A model generated the notes under the pieces. That model was given only the letters and a program-made list of their open reading frames with translations. It was not told where the DNA came from and ran no database searches. Both the position numbers and the translations under genes were made by a program. Shown here one piece after another: positions 18,990 through 31,199 of a stretch of 64,000 nt of DNA. Source of the stretch: Anaeramoeba flamelloides (Eukaryota > Metamonada > Anaeramoebidae); the NCBI GenBank assembly GCA_027625915.1, contig JANTQA010000012.1, forward strand, positions 11,246,501 to 11,310,500, written 5' to 3'. Each line of letters starts with the position of its first letter. The stretch's first letter is position 1.

Positions 18990-20414
18990 TTATAATTTTT
19001 TTAGTGTCTTTGATTTAAAATGCCTTTTTTTTTTAATTTTTGATTTTTTATTAATCATTACGGTTTTTCTTCTTTTTTGGATTAATTTGATTCTCTCTTT
19101 TTTGGTTTTCAATAAAAGTTTTGGGAAATTTGCAAAGTCCTGTAATTGGTGATTATTATCAACATTATTCTTGCTGCTCATATTTTGGCTGGAGGGTATA
19201 AAAGTAAAATTATTGTTTTGGTATACTAATCGCCAAATTAGGTTTTGAATTACAATTTTTTTAATTTTGGTCAGCCGTATGGATAATATTAAATAATACG
19301 ATTCTCGTTTCTTTTTTTTCCTTTTGAAAAAGGGTTTTGAAACATTGCACAAAAGCAACAAATCGTTAAATAAAAACAGCACAGATTTGCAGGACAATGT
19401 GTTTTCTAAAAATGTAATGTACATTTTGGAAATTAAAAACCTGGAAGGGGAGACTAAATTCATTTTTTTCGTATTCTTGATGGATCTTTGGATTTCACAA
19501 ATTTTCATCATATCTTCAAAAGATCTCTTTTTTTCGTTGATTTTTGTTGTTGTCTTTTTCATTTTCTCAGCTGCTCTTAATAAAGATAATTTTTCTTCAC
19601 CCTTTGAATATTTGATCAATTCTCTTAATAATAGTTCGTACCTTGGTAGCCTTTGAATGGGCATTATTGTTAAAGACTGAAATGATAGGCCTTTCGAATA
19701 TGATTTTTTTGGTATCCTTTTAAGGTACCTCCTAAATTTTTGATTTTTTTTGGACAGTCTTTGGATTTCATTTAATTGGTTTTCATAGTTATTAATATAT
19801 GGAGTGTAAATGCCCATATATGGTATTAGTCCAGCAAAGCATTTTCCCAGGGAAGGGTTTGAATTCCAATTTTGGACACATTTTTCAATTTCTTTATAAA
19901 AGACCATGTTAAACTGATAAATTGCCACAAAGCCAATGATTAACTTTTTTTGATCAGCTTGTCCAATAATCCCTTTTTTCACTAATTCTCGATATACCTT
20001 ATTCATCCACCGTAAGTACCCAATATAATTTGATTCTGTTTCTTCAAGCTCACACGCTATTCTCCATCTATTCAAAATTGGTTCATATCTTTTTTGTGCA
20101 CTTTTTCTCCTTAATTGCGCTTGGATCAGTATCATTCGTTGCCTTTCAAGCACATACCTTTTCTTGATCAATTGCTTCCTTAGGTGGGACTGAATAAGTG
20201 GCATTTTCGTTTTTAATGAGTTTTGGGTTTGTTTATACCTTAAACCATACAGATATCGCTTGAGGTGTGGTTTAATTTGGTTGATTTTGGGTATATTTTC
20301 CTTTCGTTGACTTTGTATCTGTTGAAAAGATCTCGTTTGGTACAATTCGATGGTGGAGTTTGGTTCAAGTAAGTCTTGTTCCTCAGAAAAAGTATAGTGA
20401 AACTGTGTCAACAT
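18990..20414 (-). CDS. IQ-motif RhoGEF (DH-PH domains)
   Basis: A 474-residue intronless frame; the ATG at 20414 is the first in a frame closed upstream by TAA. Residues about 40-115 carry three to four IQ-like repeats (PLIQSHLRKQLIKKRY, ILIQAQLRRKSAQKRY), predicted to bind calmodulin or EF-hand light chains. A DH domain follows (about 118-300): conserved region 1 is RIACELEETESNYIGYL, and the signature helix near its end is QRLPRYELLLRELIKYS. A PH domain (about 305-440) contains VLFLFNDLLLLCN and a strand-rich part. The tail is strongly basic. DH domains exchange GDP for GTP on Rho-family GTPases, and the PH domain targets membranes or modulates exchange. IQ-DH-PH proteins are short regulators coupling calcium signals to actin. 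Its Rho partner is unknown. The degenerate Rho-like gene 6 kb away is not an obvious substrate. Confidence 0.9.
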   Translation of the reverse strand: MLTQFHYTFSEEQDLLEPNSTIELYQTRSFQQIQSQRKENIPKINQIKPHLKRYLYGLRYKQTQNSLKTKMPLIQSHLRKQLIKKRYVLERQRMILIQAQLRRKSAQKRYEPILNRWRIACELEETESNYIGYLRWMNKVYRELVKKGIIGQADQKKLIIGFVAIYQFNMVFYKEIEKCVQNWNSNPSLGKCFAGLIPYMGIYTPYINNYENQLNEIQRLSKKNQKFRRYLKRIPKKSYSKGLSFQSLTIMPIQRLPRYELLLRELIKYSKGEEKLSLLRAAEKMKKTTTKINEKKRSFEDMMKICEIQRSIKNTKKMNLVSPSRFLISKMYITFLENTLSCKSVLFLFNDLLLLCNVSKPFFKRKKKKRESYYLILSIRLTKIKKIVIQNLIWRLVYQNNNFTFIPSSQNMSSKNNVDNNHQLQDFANFPKLLLKTKKERIKLIQKRRKTVMINKKSKIKKKRHFKSKTLKKL

Positions 20415-21049
20415 TCTATATGGAAATTTTGTTTGAAGGTTGTCTTGAAAAAAAATGAATGTTTTGAATTACTTGATCTTGTGCTTGTTTTTCCTTTTTG
20501 AAAATTATCGTTCATGAATTTTTGAATCAGTTTTTTTTATCATTTCCATTGCGCAACTCGTGGAATTTCTCAATTATCAACTTTTTCAGAATGAGATTTT
20601 TTAACGAAACTAAAAAAACTTTTTCAAACCCAAATTAGATTTTTTGCAGTTAAGAATCAGAGAACTTAAACAAAAATGGGAAGAGTTTGGTAACTTTAAT
20701 CATTCCTAGTGAGTTTATTAAAAGAAATAATCTGTTTTGGCTGGCTTGTATCTGTTTTTCTCTCTTTTTTGAAAGATTTTATAAGCTTATCACTTGTTTT
20801 TTGTGGTTATAAATCTTTGATAATATTTACCCTTAGGGTTGTGAATGGTTTCAGTATGACTTTTGGAAGTAAAAAGATTTGTTAGTTTACTTGAGAGATG
20901 TCATAAAGAGATATGTGCAGAGTCTAAAACCCCTTTTCAAAATGAAACCTTGTTTTTTTTTTCTTTGTGTCCCAATCTAACACCTCGTTCAGTTCCCAAC
21001 GGTATTTCCATTGACATGTATTTTTTGTGGGTTGGTTCATTTAAGTTAT

Positions 21050-21420
21050 GAAAATTTCAATGATCTTTTAGGTTAATTCAAAATTTTTCTTATTTTTATG
21101 AAAAATACAGTTTTTTCTATGGAACTGTTTAGCCTATGAAAATAATCGTAAAATCTGGATACCTGAATTAAAAAAAAATTAATATATTGAATATATTAAA
21201 AAATAATAATATTCTCAATATTATTATAAAAAAGGATTCAAACTGCTTATTAGCCTTAGTTGGTAATAAACTTATTTTTGATTCTTTAATTAAATTTCTA
21301 AATTTTTATTTAGGAATTCGGACAAATAAGAGGGGTCAATAACTCCTACCTTAAATAATACAAAAAAAAGAAATGTAAAGTTTTTTTTTAGGGACGGATT
21401 TCTTCCTTAAACGAGTTGGT
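21050..21420 (-). repeat. Interspersed repeat (family D, copy 4, partial)
   Basis: Reverse complement of about 29010-29270. Landmarks are TATGGAACTGTTTAGCC, GAAAATAATCGTAAAA, GGATACCTGAATT, TTAGCCTTAGT, TAATAAACTTATTTTTGA and the GAGGGGTCAATAACTCC block. Confidence 0.75.
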
Positions 21421-22549
21421 TTTCAAAAAAAAAAAAGAATACTGAGAAATTGAAATCATTTTAGTTGTAAAAAAAAATAATTTCGAGGATCTCAAATATA
21501 AAAATTCAAATTTATTAAAAAAAAATTTAAAAGTTCACTCGATGACAGAAATTCAAATAACATAAAAACAGATAAAAAATAGACATTAAGATTGAAAAAA
21601 TTCAAAAATTAACTAAAAAAGTTTCAAATATTCTCATTGGCAAAAAATCTAATTAAAACAATAATTAATCTTGTATTCAATTAAAATACTTCAGATGATC
21701 TCAATTACAAAAATTAAAATATAATAAAAAAATTCACCCTATTTCAAAGATAAAAAAATGTAATCAATATTATTAAACACAGAATCCCATTTAATAATTC
21801 TAAATAACAAAAAAAAGTCAATATTAAGTTTTCAAATTATAAAAAAGCATTCAGAGTTTCTCAAAAACAAAAAATTCAAAACCCAAAAATCCAAATAAAT
21901 ACATTTGGAAAAAACTATTTTTATTTTTAATTGTTTTACATTTCCAGATGATTAAATTGCTTTAATAGGAGAAAAATTTTCTTTATTTTAGTTGAAAATC
22001 AATTTAATTCAACTTAGTCTAATTTGAATTTTTTTGTTATCGTTCTAAATTTGACAAATTCGGGGTTTTTTATCTTTTTTAGATAAAAATAACTAATTTA
22101 AAAAATAATTAAAAAGAAAAAAAAATCTTCAAGATCCCAAAAAGTACTAAAAAGTAATAATTAAAAAAATTGAAAGAGTTTAATTCAAAATTAACACAAA
22201 CAGTTATTTTCTATTCAGAATTGAGTGCCGATCTTTAGCACTTTTTTAAAAATAATATCAATTTTTATGGTTGAATTTTCGAGATGGATCTGATACTTAA
22301 TATTGTTTTTTTTTTTTCGAATTGAATTTATGGATTTACAAATCAATTCTAACTCTAATATTTTAATAATAAACAGTATTTTCGGACTAATGATACATTA
22401 ATATAAATAAAGAAAAAAAACAATAATTTTCTAAATATCAAAGTATTTTTAATTTATGTTACTAGGATTTTTAAAAAAAACAATGAAATGATGTTAATCA
22501 TAAAAAAATATATTTATTATTTTTTTTATATAGTAGAGAGGTGATTCAA

Positions 22550-23080
22550 CAAAATTATATCATGTTTTCCGTTAGGTTTTTTTTAATTTAAAATAATTGG
22601 GTATTTTCTGAAATTTTTGGTTTATTCCTGTAAATTATCAAAAACAACTTTTATCTTTTCCAAAATTGAAAATATTTGAGTTAAATCAATTATTTTTCTC
22701 TATTCTTTTCAATTCTGGAATTAAAAAAGTGTTTTGAGTTTTCCTTGAGTTTTCTATTTAATTTGAAATCAATAAATTTTCGTTAGGATTTTTGGATTTT
22801 TCTATTTATTTTGAAAATCAATAGATTTTAGTTAGGTTATTTTTACTTTTCGAAATAAAATATAAAACCTCAAAAAACCCTAGAACACTTAACAGATAAA
22901 AAATCTCATGAAAAGTCTAGGAACTTGATGGGAACTCTATGACATTTTATGAAACTTTAAACACTTAACAAATAAAACAGAAAACTTCAAGAAAACCTAA
23001 CCAAAATTTATTGATTTTCCCAATAAACCAGAAAACCTCAAAAAAACTCTACAGCACTTGACGGCAATTCCTGAAACTCT
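22550..23080. repeat. Hairpin/CTAGG repeat family, copy 2
   Basis: Holds inverted A/T arms (for example GAAATCAATAAATTTTCGTTAGG paired with CCTAACCAAAATTTATTGATTTT), repeated GTTAGG/CCTAAC motifs, and TCTAGGAACTTGATGGGAAC (about 22916) plus CAGCACTTGACGGCAATTCC (about 23052). The same motif set occurs at 60640-61260. Confidence 0.6.
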
Positions 23081-23519
23081 TGAATATTATTTAAAGTTTT
23101 TTATCCTAACTTTAATGTAGGCAAGATTACAGCTCATCGATATAGCTTTTCTTTCAAAAATGAAAAGAAAAAATAAATTTCTAGACAAAGACAAGAAAAA
23201 GACAAATAAAAGAGAAAGAAAATCAAGAACTAGATTTTTTTTTAATTGAAATTTATGTTTTGACTCAGGAATGGGTGAGTTAACATCATCTATACAATTC
23301 CATAATTTGAGTTTAATTTTTGAAAATAAAGAATTCACATCTTTGCAATAAAAAAAGAAAAAAAGTAACCAAGTATTTTTATTATTTATTAAGTAAATTC
23401 TTGTAAAATATGACGAAAACATATTTTTTTAGTTTTATGTTGGGAAGAATTGTATATCGAAAAACAATATTTTTTTGTATGTATTTTTGATTATTAATAT
23501 TTAAAATCAAATCTAAAAA

Positions 23520-24010
23520 AAAAATAAAATTGGTGGATGTATAGGTGATTAAATAAATATAAATTTGATAAAAGTTTAAAAAAAATTTAAAAATGAAATT
23601 TTGAACTAATAATCAAACAAAATTTTTTTTCTATAAGGTTTTAAAAAAGTCATTCTCTTATTTTCAAAAAAAAAAAAAGAAAAGAAAAACAAATTTTGAA
23701 AAATTTTATGAACAAATTGTTTGGTATTCTTCACAAGAATCTTTATAATGATGTAATACTTTATATTTTAAAAAAGGTGTTTTGGGATTATTATGATAAA
23801 ATCAGATAATTCATAATTATCTTCAAGAAAATTAGATTTAAAAAAAAACCAAATTTTATTTTTACACAAAAATACAATTGTAGAATAAAATATATGAAAT
23901 GACTTTAAAACTTTGATTGTTATATTTTCATTATAAATTTAATGCTGATGTTTTGAAATAGGTTGGAAAAATCAATTTTTTGCTTAATCATATGAATTAT
24001 CTCATGAACT
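23520..24010 (+). repeat. Interspersed repeat (family H, copy 2)
   Basis: Diverged copy of 9090-9600: ATAGGTGATTAAATAAATATAAATTTGATA, AACAAATTGTTTGGTATTCTTCACAAGAATC, AATTATCTTCAAGAAAATTAGAT. It ends close to the palindromic MITE at 24031. Confidence 0.65.
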
Positions 24011-24030
24011 TATTTAAATTACCTTATATA

Positions 24031-24230
24031 CAGTACGTTTCACCTATAAGGTACAAACTTTCAAGGAAATTTAAAGTACAAAAAAATCTCAAAATTAAGG
24101 CACAAAATATGGAATTTTTTTTTTTTAAAAAATTATTTTATTACAATCCAAAATTTTGTTCTTTAATTTGAGATTTTTATTGTGCTTTAATTCCCGTTGT
24201 AATTTTGTACCTTAAAAGTGGAACTGGCTG
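24031..24230. mobile_element. Palindromic MITE, family P copy 1 (200 bp, TA target)
   Basis: Ends CAGTACGTTTCACC and GTGGAACTGGCTG are inverted. The arms (AAGGTACAAACTTTCAA...AAATCTCAAAATTAAGGCAC and reverse) extend almost to the centre, so the whole element can fold on itself. TA flanks both ends (24029-24030, 24231-24232). Confidence 0.85.
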
Positions 24231-25252
24231 TAAACAAAGATTATTTAGGGTGCAATATTGATGAAAATAATACTAATTGTAGTAATTATTTTTTTATACA
24301 ATCTAAGAAATAAAATGAAATTAATAATTTACTTTTCCGAAAAAAAAAAGTAAAAAATATTGAACTTAATTATAAAAAATTTCTAATCTGAGTTTCTGAT
24401 TAGATCATAAATAGTTGGCACTTGACGTATACAAAATCCATAATTACATAATATTATCAATAGTATATATATAATAAATCCCCTCCATGTTATTTTGAAG
24501 AATGTTACATTCATCATTTATATTTCATGGGTTTTATTTTTTTATTATATGCAAGCTAATTTCAATCAATTTAAACAATTATCAAAAAAAAAATCAATAG
24601 ATCAATTTTTAAGAATCTTTGTTGGTTGATATATTTGATTTTTAGTCATTGTCTCTTTGAAATGGTATTAATCCAGCAATTTTAATCATCTGTAAATAAA
24701 TCCTAGAAATTACTAAAAGTTAAATAATCAAAAAAATAATAATTTTTTACTAATTTTCTTTTTCTTTTATAAATCAAAACATTTTAATCAAAAAAAAAGA
24801 TTCAATCTTTTGTTTGGAAATAAAAATATAAAAACTGTTAAAATATTATTCAATGATAAATACGGAAGTTTTATGTTCGATTTCAATTCGACCTTTGGAA
24901 ATTTATACCTTATAACATCTGGGTAAAATCAATAAATATAGTTTTTCAATCGTTTAAAATAAAAAAAATTGTACTTTTAGAAACGATTTCAAAGCAATAG
25001 ATGGATGGTAACGAATGAATTTCAATCCAATGAATACTTTTTGAAATTATTCCAAGTCTTTTTATTTCTAGGTATTTATAAATTGTAAATCTCATTTAAA
25101 ATTTTATTAAGGTTGTCAATAATTTATAAGTTTGTTTTAAAAAGTTCAAATCCAAAGTGTTTAACTTTTAGAAATTTTTGGTCTATTATAAATAATTACG
25201 CAGTCTCTCATATTACTCAAAATTCAATTATTAAAAGGAAATTTAATAATAT

Positions 25253-25797
25253 AATATTCCCTTGTCAAAGGTACACAGTTGATTCTCCGAGTTGGTTTCA
25301 TGCTTTTAAAGGGTTTGAATTGATATCAAGAAGAAAAACATTTAATTTTAAAATTTCATAATTGAAATTCATTTTTTCCATTTTACATTTGGTTTTTTCT
25401 TTCTATTTTTTTTTGAAACTGAATTCATTTACAATTTTATTTTGTAAATACAAGATATTTAGTAACTTGGTAAAAAAGTGTTATACTTATTCTATTGAAA
25501 CTGTAAAAATGATTGTAGTAAAAATATTTTGATTTCTATTGAAATTTTATTTGGATCTTCAATTTAAGATCAAAAAGAACATCGTTGTTTTTATAAATGG
25601 TACCCTTATTATTTGATTTTTTCAATTTTTAAGAAAATATATTGATTAATTAGTTTTATTCCATACATGTGGTTATCAACTATTCTTTGATATGTATTAT
25701 TCTGCTTATTTTTTCCGAGTTATTCTTCAAAGATCTAATTATAAAAACTAATTGATATTTGAAAAAAATATTGGGCAACTTTGACTGAAACAAAGTT
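25253..25797. mobile_element. MITE, TA-target family A (copy 2, inverted, internally deleted)
   Basis: On the minus strand it follows copy 1 (3060-3760) in order: AACTTTGTTTCAGTCAAAG end, TTCAAATATCAATTA, CTTTGAAGAA, AGAATAATACA, CTTAAAAATTGAAAAA, CAATAGAAATCAA, and CAAACCCTTTAAA near the other end. It ends in a decayed TIR (CTTGTCAAAGGTACACAGTT). TA at 25798-25799 marks the well-preserved end. About 150 bp shorter than copy 1 and clearly older. Confidence 0.75.
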
Positions 25798-26254
25798 TAT
25801 TACAATTGTATTATCTCAAAATTTTGCACGGTAGGTTTGGAACAGGTGTATTAATAATATTAAATTAAAGTTGTTCACAATAAAAATTAAAGATCGAAAA
25901 AGATTAAATTTATTAAACTTCTTGAGCTTTAAATTTATTATTGTAAATTTAATTAAATATTATTTTTTTTCTAAAAAGAAAGGAAAAAATAAAAAATCAA
26001 AGAAGAGTAAATTAGAAAAAAAAAAAAATAAATAATAATAATCAGAGTAAAGTAAATAAAATTAAAGTTAAAAATTAAATTTTGAAAAAGTTAACATTTT
26101 CTTATTTAAATTTGTTTTGTTTTTTTTTTTTTTTTTTAAAAAAATCCATTAATCTTGAAAGATGAATAAAATATAAATAATGATAAGAATACGAATATTA
26201 ATTAAATTTAATTCAATTCATTTTAGTCCAATATAAAGTTTTGAAAATGTAAAT

Positions 26255-27306
26255 TTAGAGAACAATTTTTTTCATGAATACTTTTTTGGTTTTTGGATAT
26301 CCTCCCTTATGTGCTTTTTCGATTGATTCAAATAAATCATCAAAACCGTCTTGGGTTGTGGCAGAAACTTCACAGTAATCTTGACATCCAAGCTTTTTGG
26401 CTAATTTCTTGGCTTCTTTTGAATCAACACATTTGGACTTTTTGTTTTTTCTTTTTTCAGATTGGCTACCGACTAAAATGCATTTGGGGTTGCACTCCCA
26501 TTTGGATTGTGATAAGTATTGAAGATGTGGGAAGACTCTTTCTTCAATAAATTCGAATGTTTCCCTTTCTCCGACAGAAAAAACTAAAAGCCAGATCTGT
26601 TCTTGGTGTCTTGTATATTGTGATTTGAGAAATGTTTGGACTTGTCTTTCTTTTTGTCCTCCTTCAACTATTGTGGGAAAGATTATATGTTTTTGTTTTT
26701 TGTTTTTTTGTTTTATTGTGAGTGGTATTTTGGTATTTGGAAATAGGGATTTATTAGAACACAAATGTTTTGAAAAAAAAAATAAAGAAATAAAAGAGAA
26801 AAATTAGAAAAAAATTTTTCTTGTTTTGATTTTAATTTGTAAATAAAAAAATTAAAAAAAAATAAGAAAAAAAAAAAAAAAAAAAAAAAAAGAAACAAAT
26901 TAAAAAGTTTTACTTAAACCAGCAATAGCAAGTGTGTCTTCAACATGGATGTTATAATCTGTTCCATTAATTTCCTTTTCAACATTGTCATGAACTTCCA
27001 TAGGTACTACAGTTTCTGGATAAGTTCCTGTTTGGATGGTTGCTGCAAGTGCATTTACCTCTATTCAATTGTGAGTTGGTGTTTGAAAAAAGTGATTGTT
27101 TTAATTTGGTGTCATAGAAAGTTTTGTTTTTTTTTTAATTTTTGTGGTTTGGAAAAAGAAACAAAGAAAAAAGATCTTGTTTTTTCAAATAAAAAAAAAA
27201 AATAAATAAAGTACTTACCATTGTTATGTGTTGCATCATGAGTGTTTTTTTTGGATGCAGTTGAGAAATTAAAGTTTCCAATACAGTTAATGAAAATGTT
27301 TGTCAT
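26255..27306 (-). CDS. Degenerate Rho-like small GTPase (three exons)
   Basis: Three exons on the minus strand: 27306-27219 (donor GTAAGT), 27060-26914 (donor GTAAAA) and 26667-26255 (acceptor CACAATAG), giving about 215 residues, normal Rho length. Exon 2 aligns with the Rho switch region (IQTGTYPETVVPMEVHDN, like the YTTNKFPEEYVPTVFDNY of Rho proteins). Exon 3 carries the core: IWLLVFSVGERETFEFI, CILVGSQSEKR and EVSATTQDGFDDLFESI. Nucleotide-binding motifs are damaged: no GxxxxGK[ST] P-loop in exon 1 (GNFNFSTASKK), G3 replaced by EGGQKE, G4 NKxD replaced by SQSE, and only the SAT form of G5 kept. It also lacks a C-terminal CaaX box. It is probably a pseudo-GTPase scaffold; a decaying gene is the alternative, but intact splice sites and frame argue against that. 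Exon 2's donor is the least certain boundary. Confidence 0.78.
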
Positions 27307-28374
27307 TATGTAATATGCTGATTGTTTAAAAAAATTAAAAAGATAAAAAATGAATTTTGATTTATTGAAATGACAGGAAGAGTTTGAAAATTAATAAACC
27401 ATTGTTAATTCAGAACACTTTGTTTTTAAGAAAGTGTTACATATTTAAGAGTCATTAATAGATCAAAATTCAATAGGTTTCAATTTCACAAAGTTTTAAT
27501 CAATTCAACTTTCAAAAAACTTGTATTTTAAACTACTCTTCCTTTTATTTTCTTTTGTGTATAAAAACTATTTGAGGTTATTGAAATATGCAAATATATT
27601 TCATTTGAGGAACTGTAACAATTTTAAACAAATTCTCAAGTGTTTTTATGTTTTTCCAATCATTTATTTTCCCCTTTTTTCTATTGAAAAAACTTTCTTG
27701 TTTTTGAAATTTGCAAGAAAATCTGAAATATTAATCTTGAAGATTATAAGGCTGAAAGTTCCAAAAAGTATTATTGATATTTTTATTGAAAACTCTATTT
27801 TTCTTGTGCTACAATTCACCAAATTATTAAATCAAGAGAAAATGTTATAATTTTTAAAATTAGAAGAAAGTACTCAAGTTTTATAACTTCTTTGTTGATT
27901 TTAAGAGTAAATTGTAATTTTTCAAGGCTAATATTAAATTGAATTGGATTAAATGATTTGCCACAGAGTACTTTCAACAAATTTCAAATCAGAGACAAAG
28001 ACTTTTATTCATTTGTATGTGAAAAATTTTCTAATCATTTCACGATTTTTCTTTTCGAAAATAATGTTTTCAAAAAATTTGATTGGGTTTTTTTGATCGG
28101 TCTTTGAAAAAGGAAAATAATATAAAAGAGTTAAATTTTGTACGGTTTATTGGTCAAATATTAGTATATATAATTTCTGATTCGAATGGTTAATTTTGGA
28201 AAAAAAAACTATTTTTCCCACAATTTAACAATAATAACACCCAATTTCGATTATTTAACCAATTAAATGTGAGTTTATAAAATCCAAACAATGACAAAAA
28301 AAAATGTAAATAAAAAATTTTTTTATTTTTTATTGATGGAAGTACATTTTACGATTTTGAAAAATTTTAGTTGT

Positions 28375-29600
28375 ATAAACCTTACTGAAAAATATTATTT
28401 GAATACTACCAGATATCCGACCTTTGAAATCAAAAAATCTTCCGCCACTTTATTTGTGAATAGAAAACAAACCCAAAGTAATTCAGAGTTTGAATCTTGA
28501 ATTTTTCAATTTTTTGAAATTTTTTTTTGATAAATTTTTGAGTTTTATTAAATTTGGATTCGGATCCCGAAATGTGTTTATACGAATTAGTGAATTTAAT
28601 CCAAGAGTAAACCCAAAAAATAGACCCAAAAGGGTGTGCATTTGAAACGAATATTTTCTTTTCGAAGACCAAAGATTAAAGATCACCTTTCCAAATAAAT
28701 TTGTTGAAATCAATAATTGAAAAAAAAAAAAAATCAACCAAAAGTCTGTTTTGAACAATTTGTTTTCTTTGTATTCTTAATTTGTATGAATTCAAAAAAG
28801 ACATTTCCTTCAAATACTCGTCCCAATACTATTTATTACTATTTTACAAAACATTTTTTTACAAATTTGTTTTCAAACATCTTTTTTCAAATATTTTTTT
28901 CAAACAAAACGAAAAATAAAATATTTATTTAAAGATTAAAATAAAGAAGTTGAATTCTCGGAATCAAAAACAACTACAAAAGATTCAACCTAAAGAAAAA
29001 GAAAAATTTTATTTTTTTTTTTATTATTTAAGGGGGGGGGGTTATTAACTCCTCGTATTTTCCTGAATTCCTAAATTTTTATTTCGAAATTTTATTAAAG
29101 ACTCAAAAATAAGTTTATTATACACTAAGGCTAATAAATAAGTCGGCTCCTTTTTATAATAATAGTAGAAATATTATTATTATTTAATATATTCGATATA
29201 TTATATTTTTTTTAATTCAGATATCCAATTTTTGCGATTATTTTCATCGGCTGAGCAGTTCCGTAGAAAATAAAAAGAAAATTTCTAGAAAAGATTTCAA
29301 TCAGATTCAGAATTATTTTTCAGTCTCATTTTAATGGAAAATAAATAATATTAAAATCAAACGAATTTGACCCATAAATCTTTATTTCTGAAGAAGAATT
29401 GAAAAATATTCCTATTTTCTGAAATAAAACTTGAATTAAATAAATTAAATGAAAATAGGATTTAGAATTCATTTTGAGAAATTCTTTTGAAATAAATTGT
29501 AATTTGTTTCTCAAAAAAATTAAAAAAATAAAAGTTTTTATATTAAGAATTAAAAACAAAACCAAATAACGAATAAGTAATTATATCACAATTTACAGAG
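28375..29600 (+). repeat. Interspersed repeat (family D, copy 1, longest)
   Basis: Matches 38940-39780 (inverted), 42780-44110 (same strand) and in part 21050-21420 (inverted). Landmarks are TATTTGTGAATAG, AAATTTGTTGAAATCAA, ATTACTATTTTACAAAACATTTT, GATTCAACC, TTTAAGGGG...GTTATTAACTCCTC and ATTTCAATCAGATTCAGAATTATTTT. A run of ten G lies at 29032-29041. Open frames inside it are not conserved between copies. It may be the relic of a larger transposon. Confidence 0.75.
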
Positions 29601-29815
29601 AATATCGATTAATAAATGATTTTTATTTTATTTTTTCTTGTTCAATCTTTTGATTTTTTTTTGATTCCATTTTATAGTTGATATGAAAATATATTATCCT
29701 AGGACTAATTCCACTCCAGTATTTATTAAAATATCAATTTATTTGGTTAAAGAAATAATTTTAAGAATTCAGTTTCACATAAAAGATGACACTAATGATT
29801 TGGAAAATGTAATTA

Positions 29816-30014
29816 CAACCAGTTTCAAATTTAAGGTACAAACTTTCAACCGAATTTCAGGCACAAAAAAAATCTCAAATTAAGACTGATTTGGATTTTT
29901 TTTTTTTTTTACACAAATTATTTTTTTAGAATTTGAATTGTATGCCTTAATTTGAGATTTTTATTGATCCTTAATTTTCGTTGAAAGTTTGTGCCTTAAA
30001 AGTGGAACTGGCTG
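29816..30014. mobile_element. Palindromic MITE, family P copy 2 (199 bp, TA target)
   Basis: Starts CAACCAGTTTCAAATTTAAG and ends CTTAAAAGTGGAACTGGCTG, with internal AAATCTCAAATTAAG and its inverse. TA flanks at 29814-29815 and 30015-30016. Confidence 0.85.
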
Positions 30015-31199
30015 TATATCCGTAAAGTTAAAATTTATGTTTTTTTTTCGATGAATTCCATTTTTTTACAATAAAAATGAACAAGGGCATAAAACAATTT
30101 GTGTTAATTATAATCATATTTATTGCATAATTAATTAAGTCCCAATTTTCCATTTTAATCATTTTCAACTATAATAACAAGGTTGTCCCAGTTTGTTATA
30201 TATTAAGATATATTTTCCCTTAATATCATTTCTGAGAATAGAACTTTTATCTTTCATCAATTCAAATAAAATAAAACATTACCTTTTTTTTCTGAACAAT
30301 CAATCCAAAAATGATTTTGTAAAGTGAGGATTTTAATTTTTAAGAAAAAAAACTAATAAAAACCACTTACAGTAAAAATTCTTTACTTGAAAAATGCAAG
30401 CATTTACAAATGGGTCTACTTTTATAAGTAAAAACCAAATTTTTGGCTGTAAACTGATCAGTTTTATATTTTTAAATTTGTGTTTTTAAGATTTCAGATA
30501 TTACTTTATCCTTTTCATTTTTGTTTTTTTTTTGTTTACATTTATAATTTATTATTTGCAATGTTTGTTATTTTATTAATGTATTTATGAATAAAGTTTT
30601 TGAATTGAAAAAATAATTTTGTCCAAAATTTTCATAAATGCTATTTGTTACAATCCTTTCTAATTTAATTTTATTTTAAAAATACAATCTAAATAAATCA
30701 AATATTGAATTAGTTGCAAGATAAGAAAAGGGTGTTAATATATTTATTCATAAATAGTTTATAAATTTTTAGAAATTTAAAGATTATGAAATAATTTTTT
30801 TAAATAATATCCCAAGTATGGATAACAAACTGAATTGTTAAAATTAGTTATATGAAAATATCTATTTATTTATTTTTTTTTTTTAAATTTTGAATTATTT
30901 TATTTTGAATTAATTTTATTTGTTTATAAAATATTAAAATCTTTGAAATAATGGTAAAAATTATTCAAATCTTTAAATTTTAGGTTGTTACCAACTTACT
31001 AAGGGGATCATTATGATTTAATTATTAATTAAAAATAAAAAATTCAAAAACACATTTCATTAGGTTATACATTAAATTTTTCTTAATTTTTCCAAAAATT
31101 TTTTGGTGCGAATTTTTCATTTTACCATTTGACTGTTTTTCCTATGACCCTTGTTCAAAACAAAAAGAAAAAATTGTTTTGAATAAAGAAATTAAATTT

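Larger units (their letters stand above)
20415..26254. other. Gene-free, repeat-rich interval
   Basis: No gene is supported. It contains repeat D4 (21050-21420), a hairpin-family stretch (22550-23080), repeat H2 (23520-24010), a palindromic MITE (24031-24230) and a second family A MITE (25253-25797). Between them lies A/T-rich unique sequence. The stretch 20860-21050 is slightly richer in G+C but shows no domain. Confidence 0.6.

Noticed and set aside
23087-23422. 111-residue minus-strand frame containing LWNCIDDVNSPIPES
   Set aside because: The IDDVN string resembles the LINE-type fragment, but nothing else aligns and there is no CCHC knuckle.
25113-25361. 82-residue frame MSIIYKFVLKSSNPKC...
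   Set aside because: It overlaps one end of the second family A MITE and is not conserved in copy 1.
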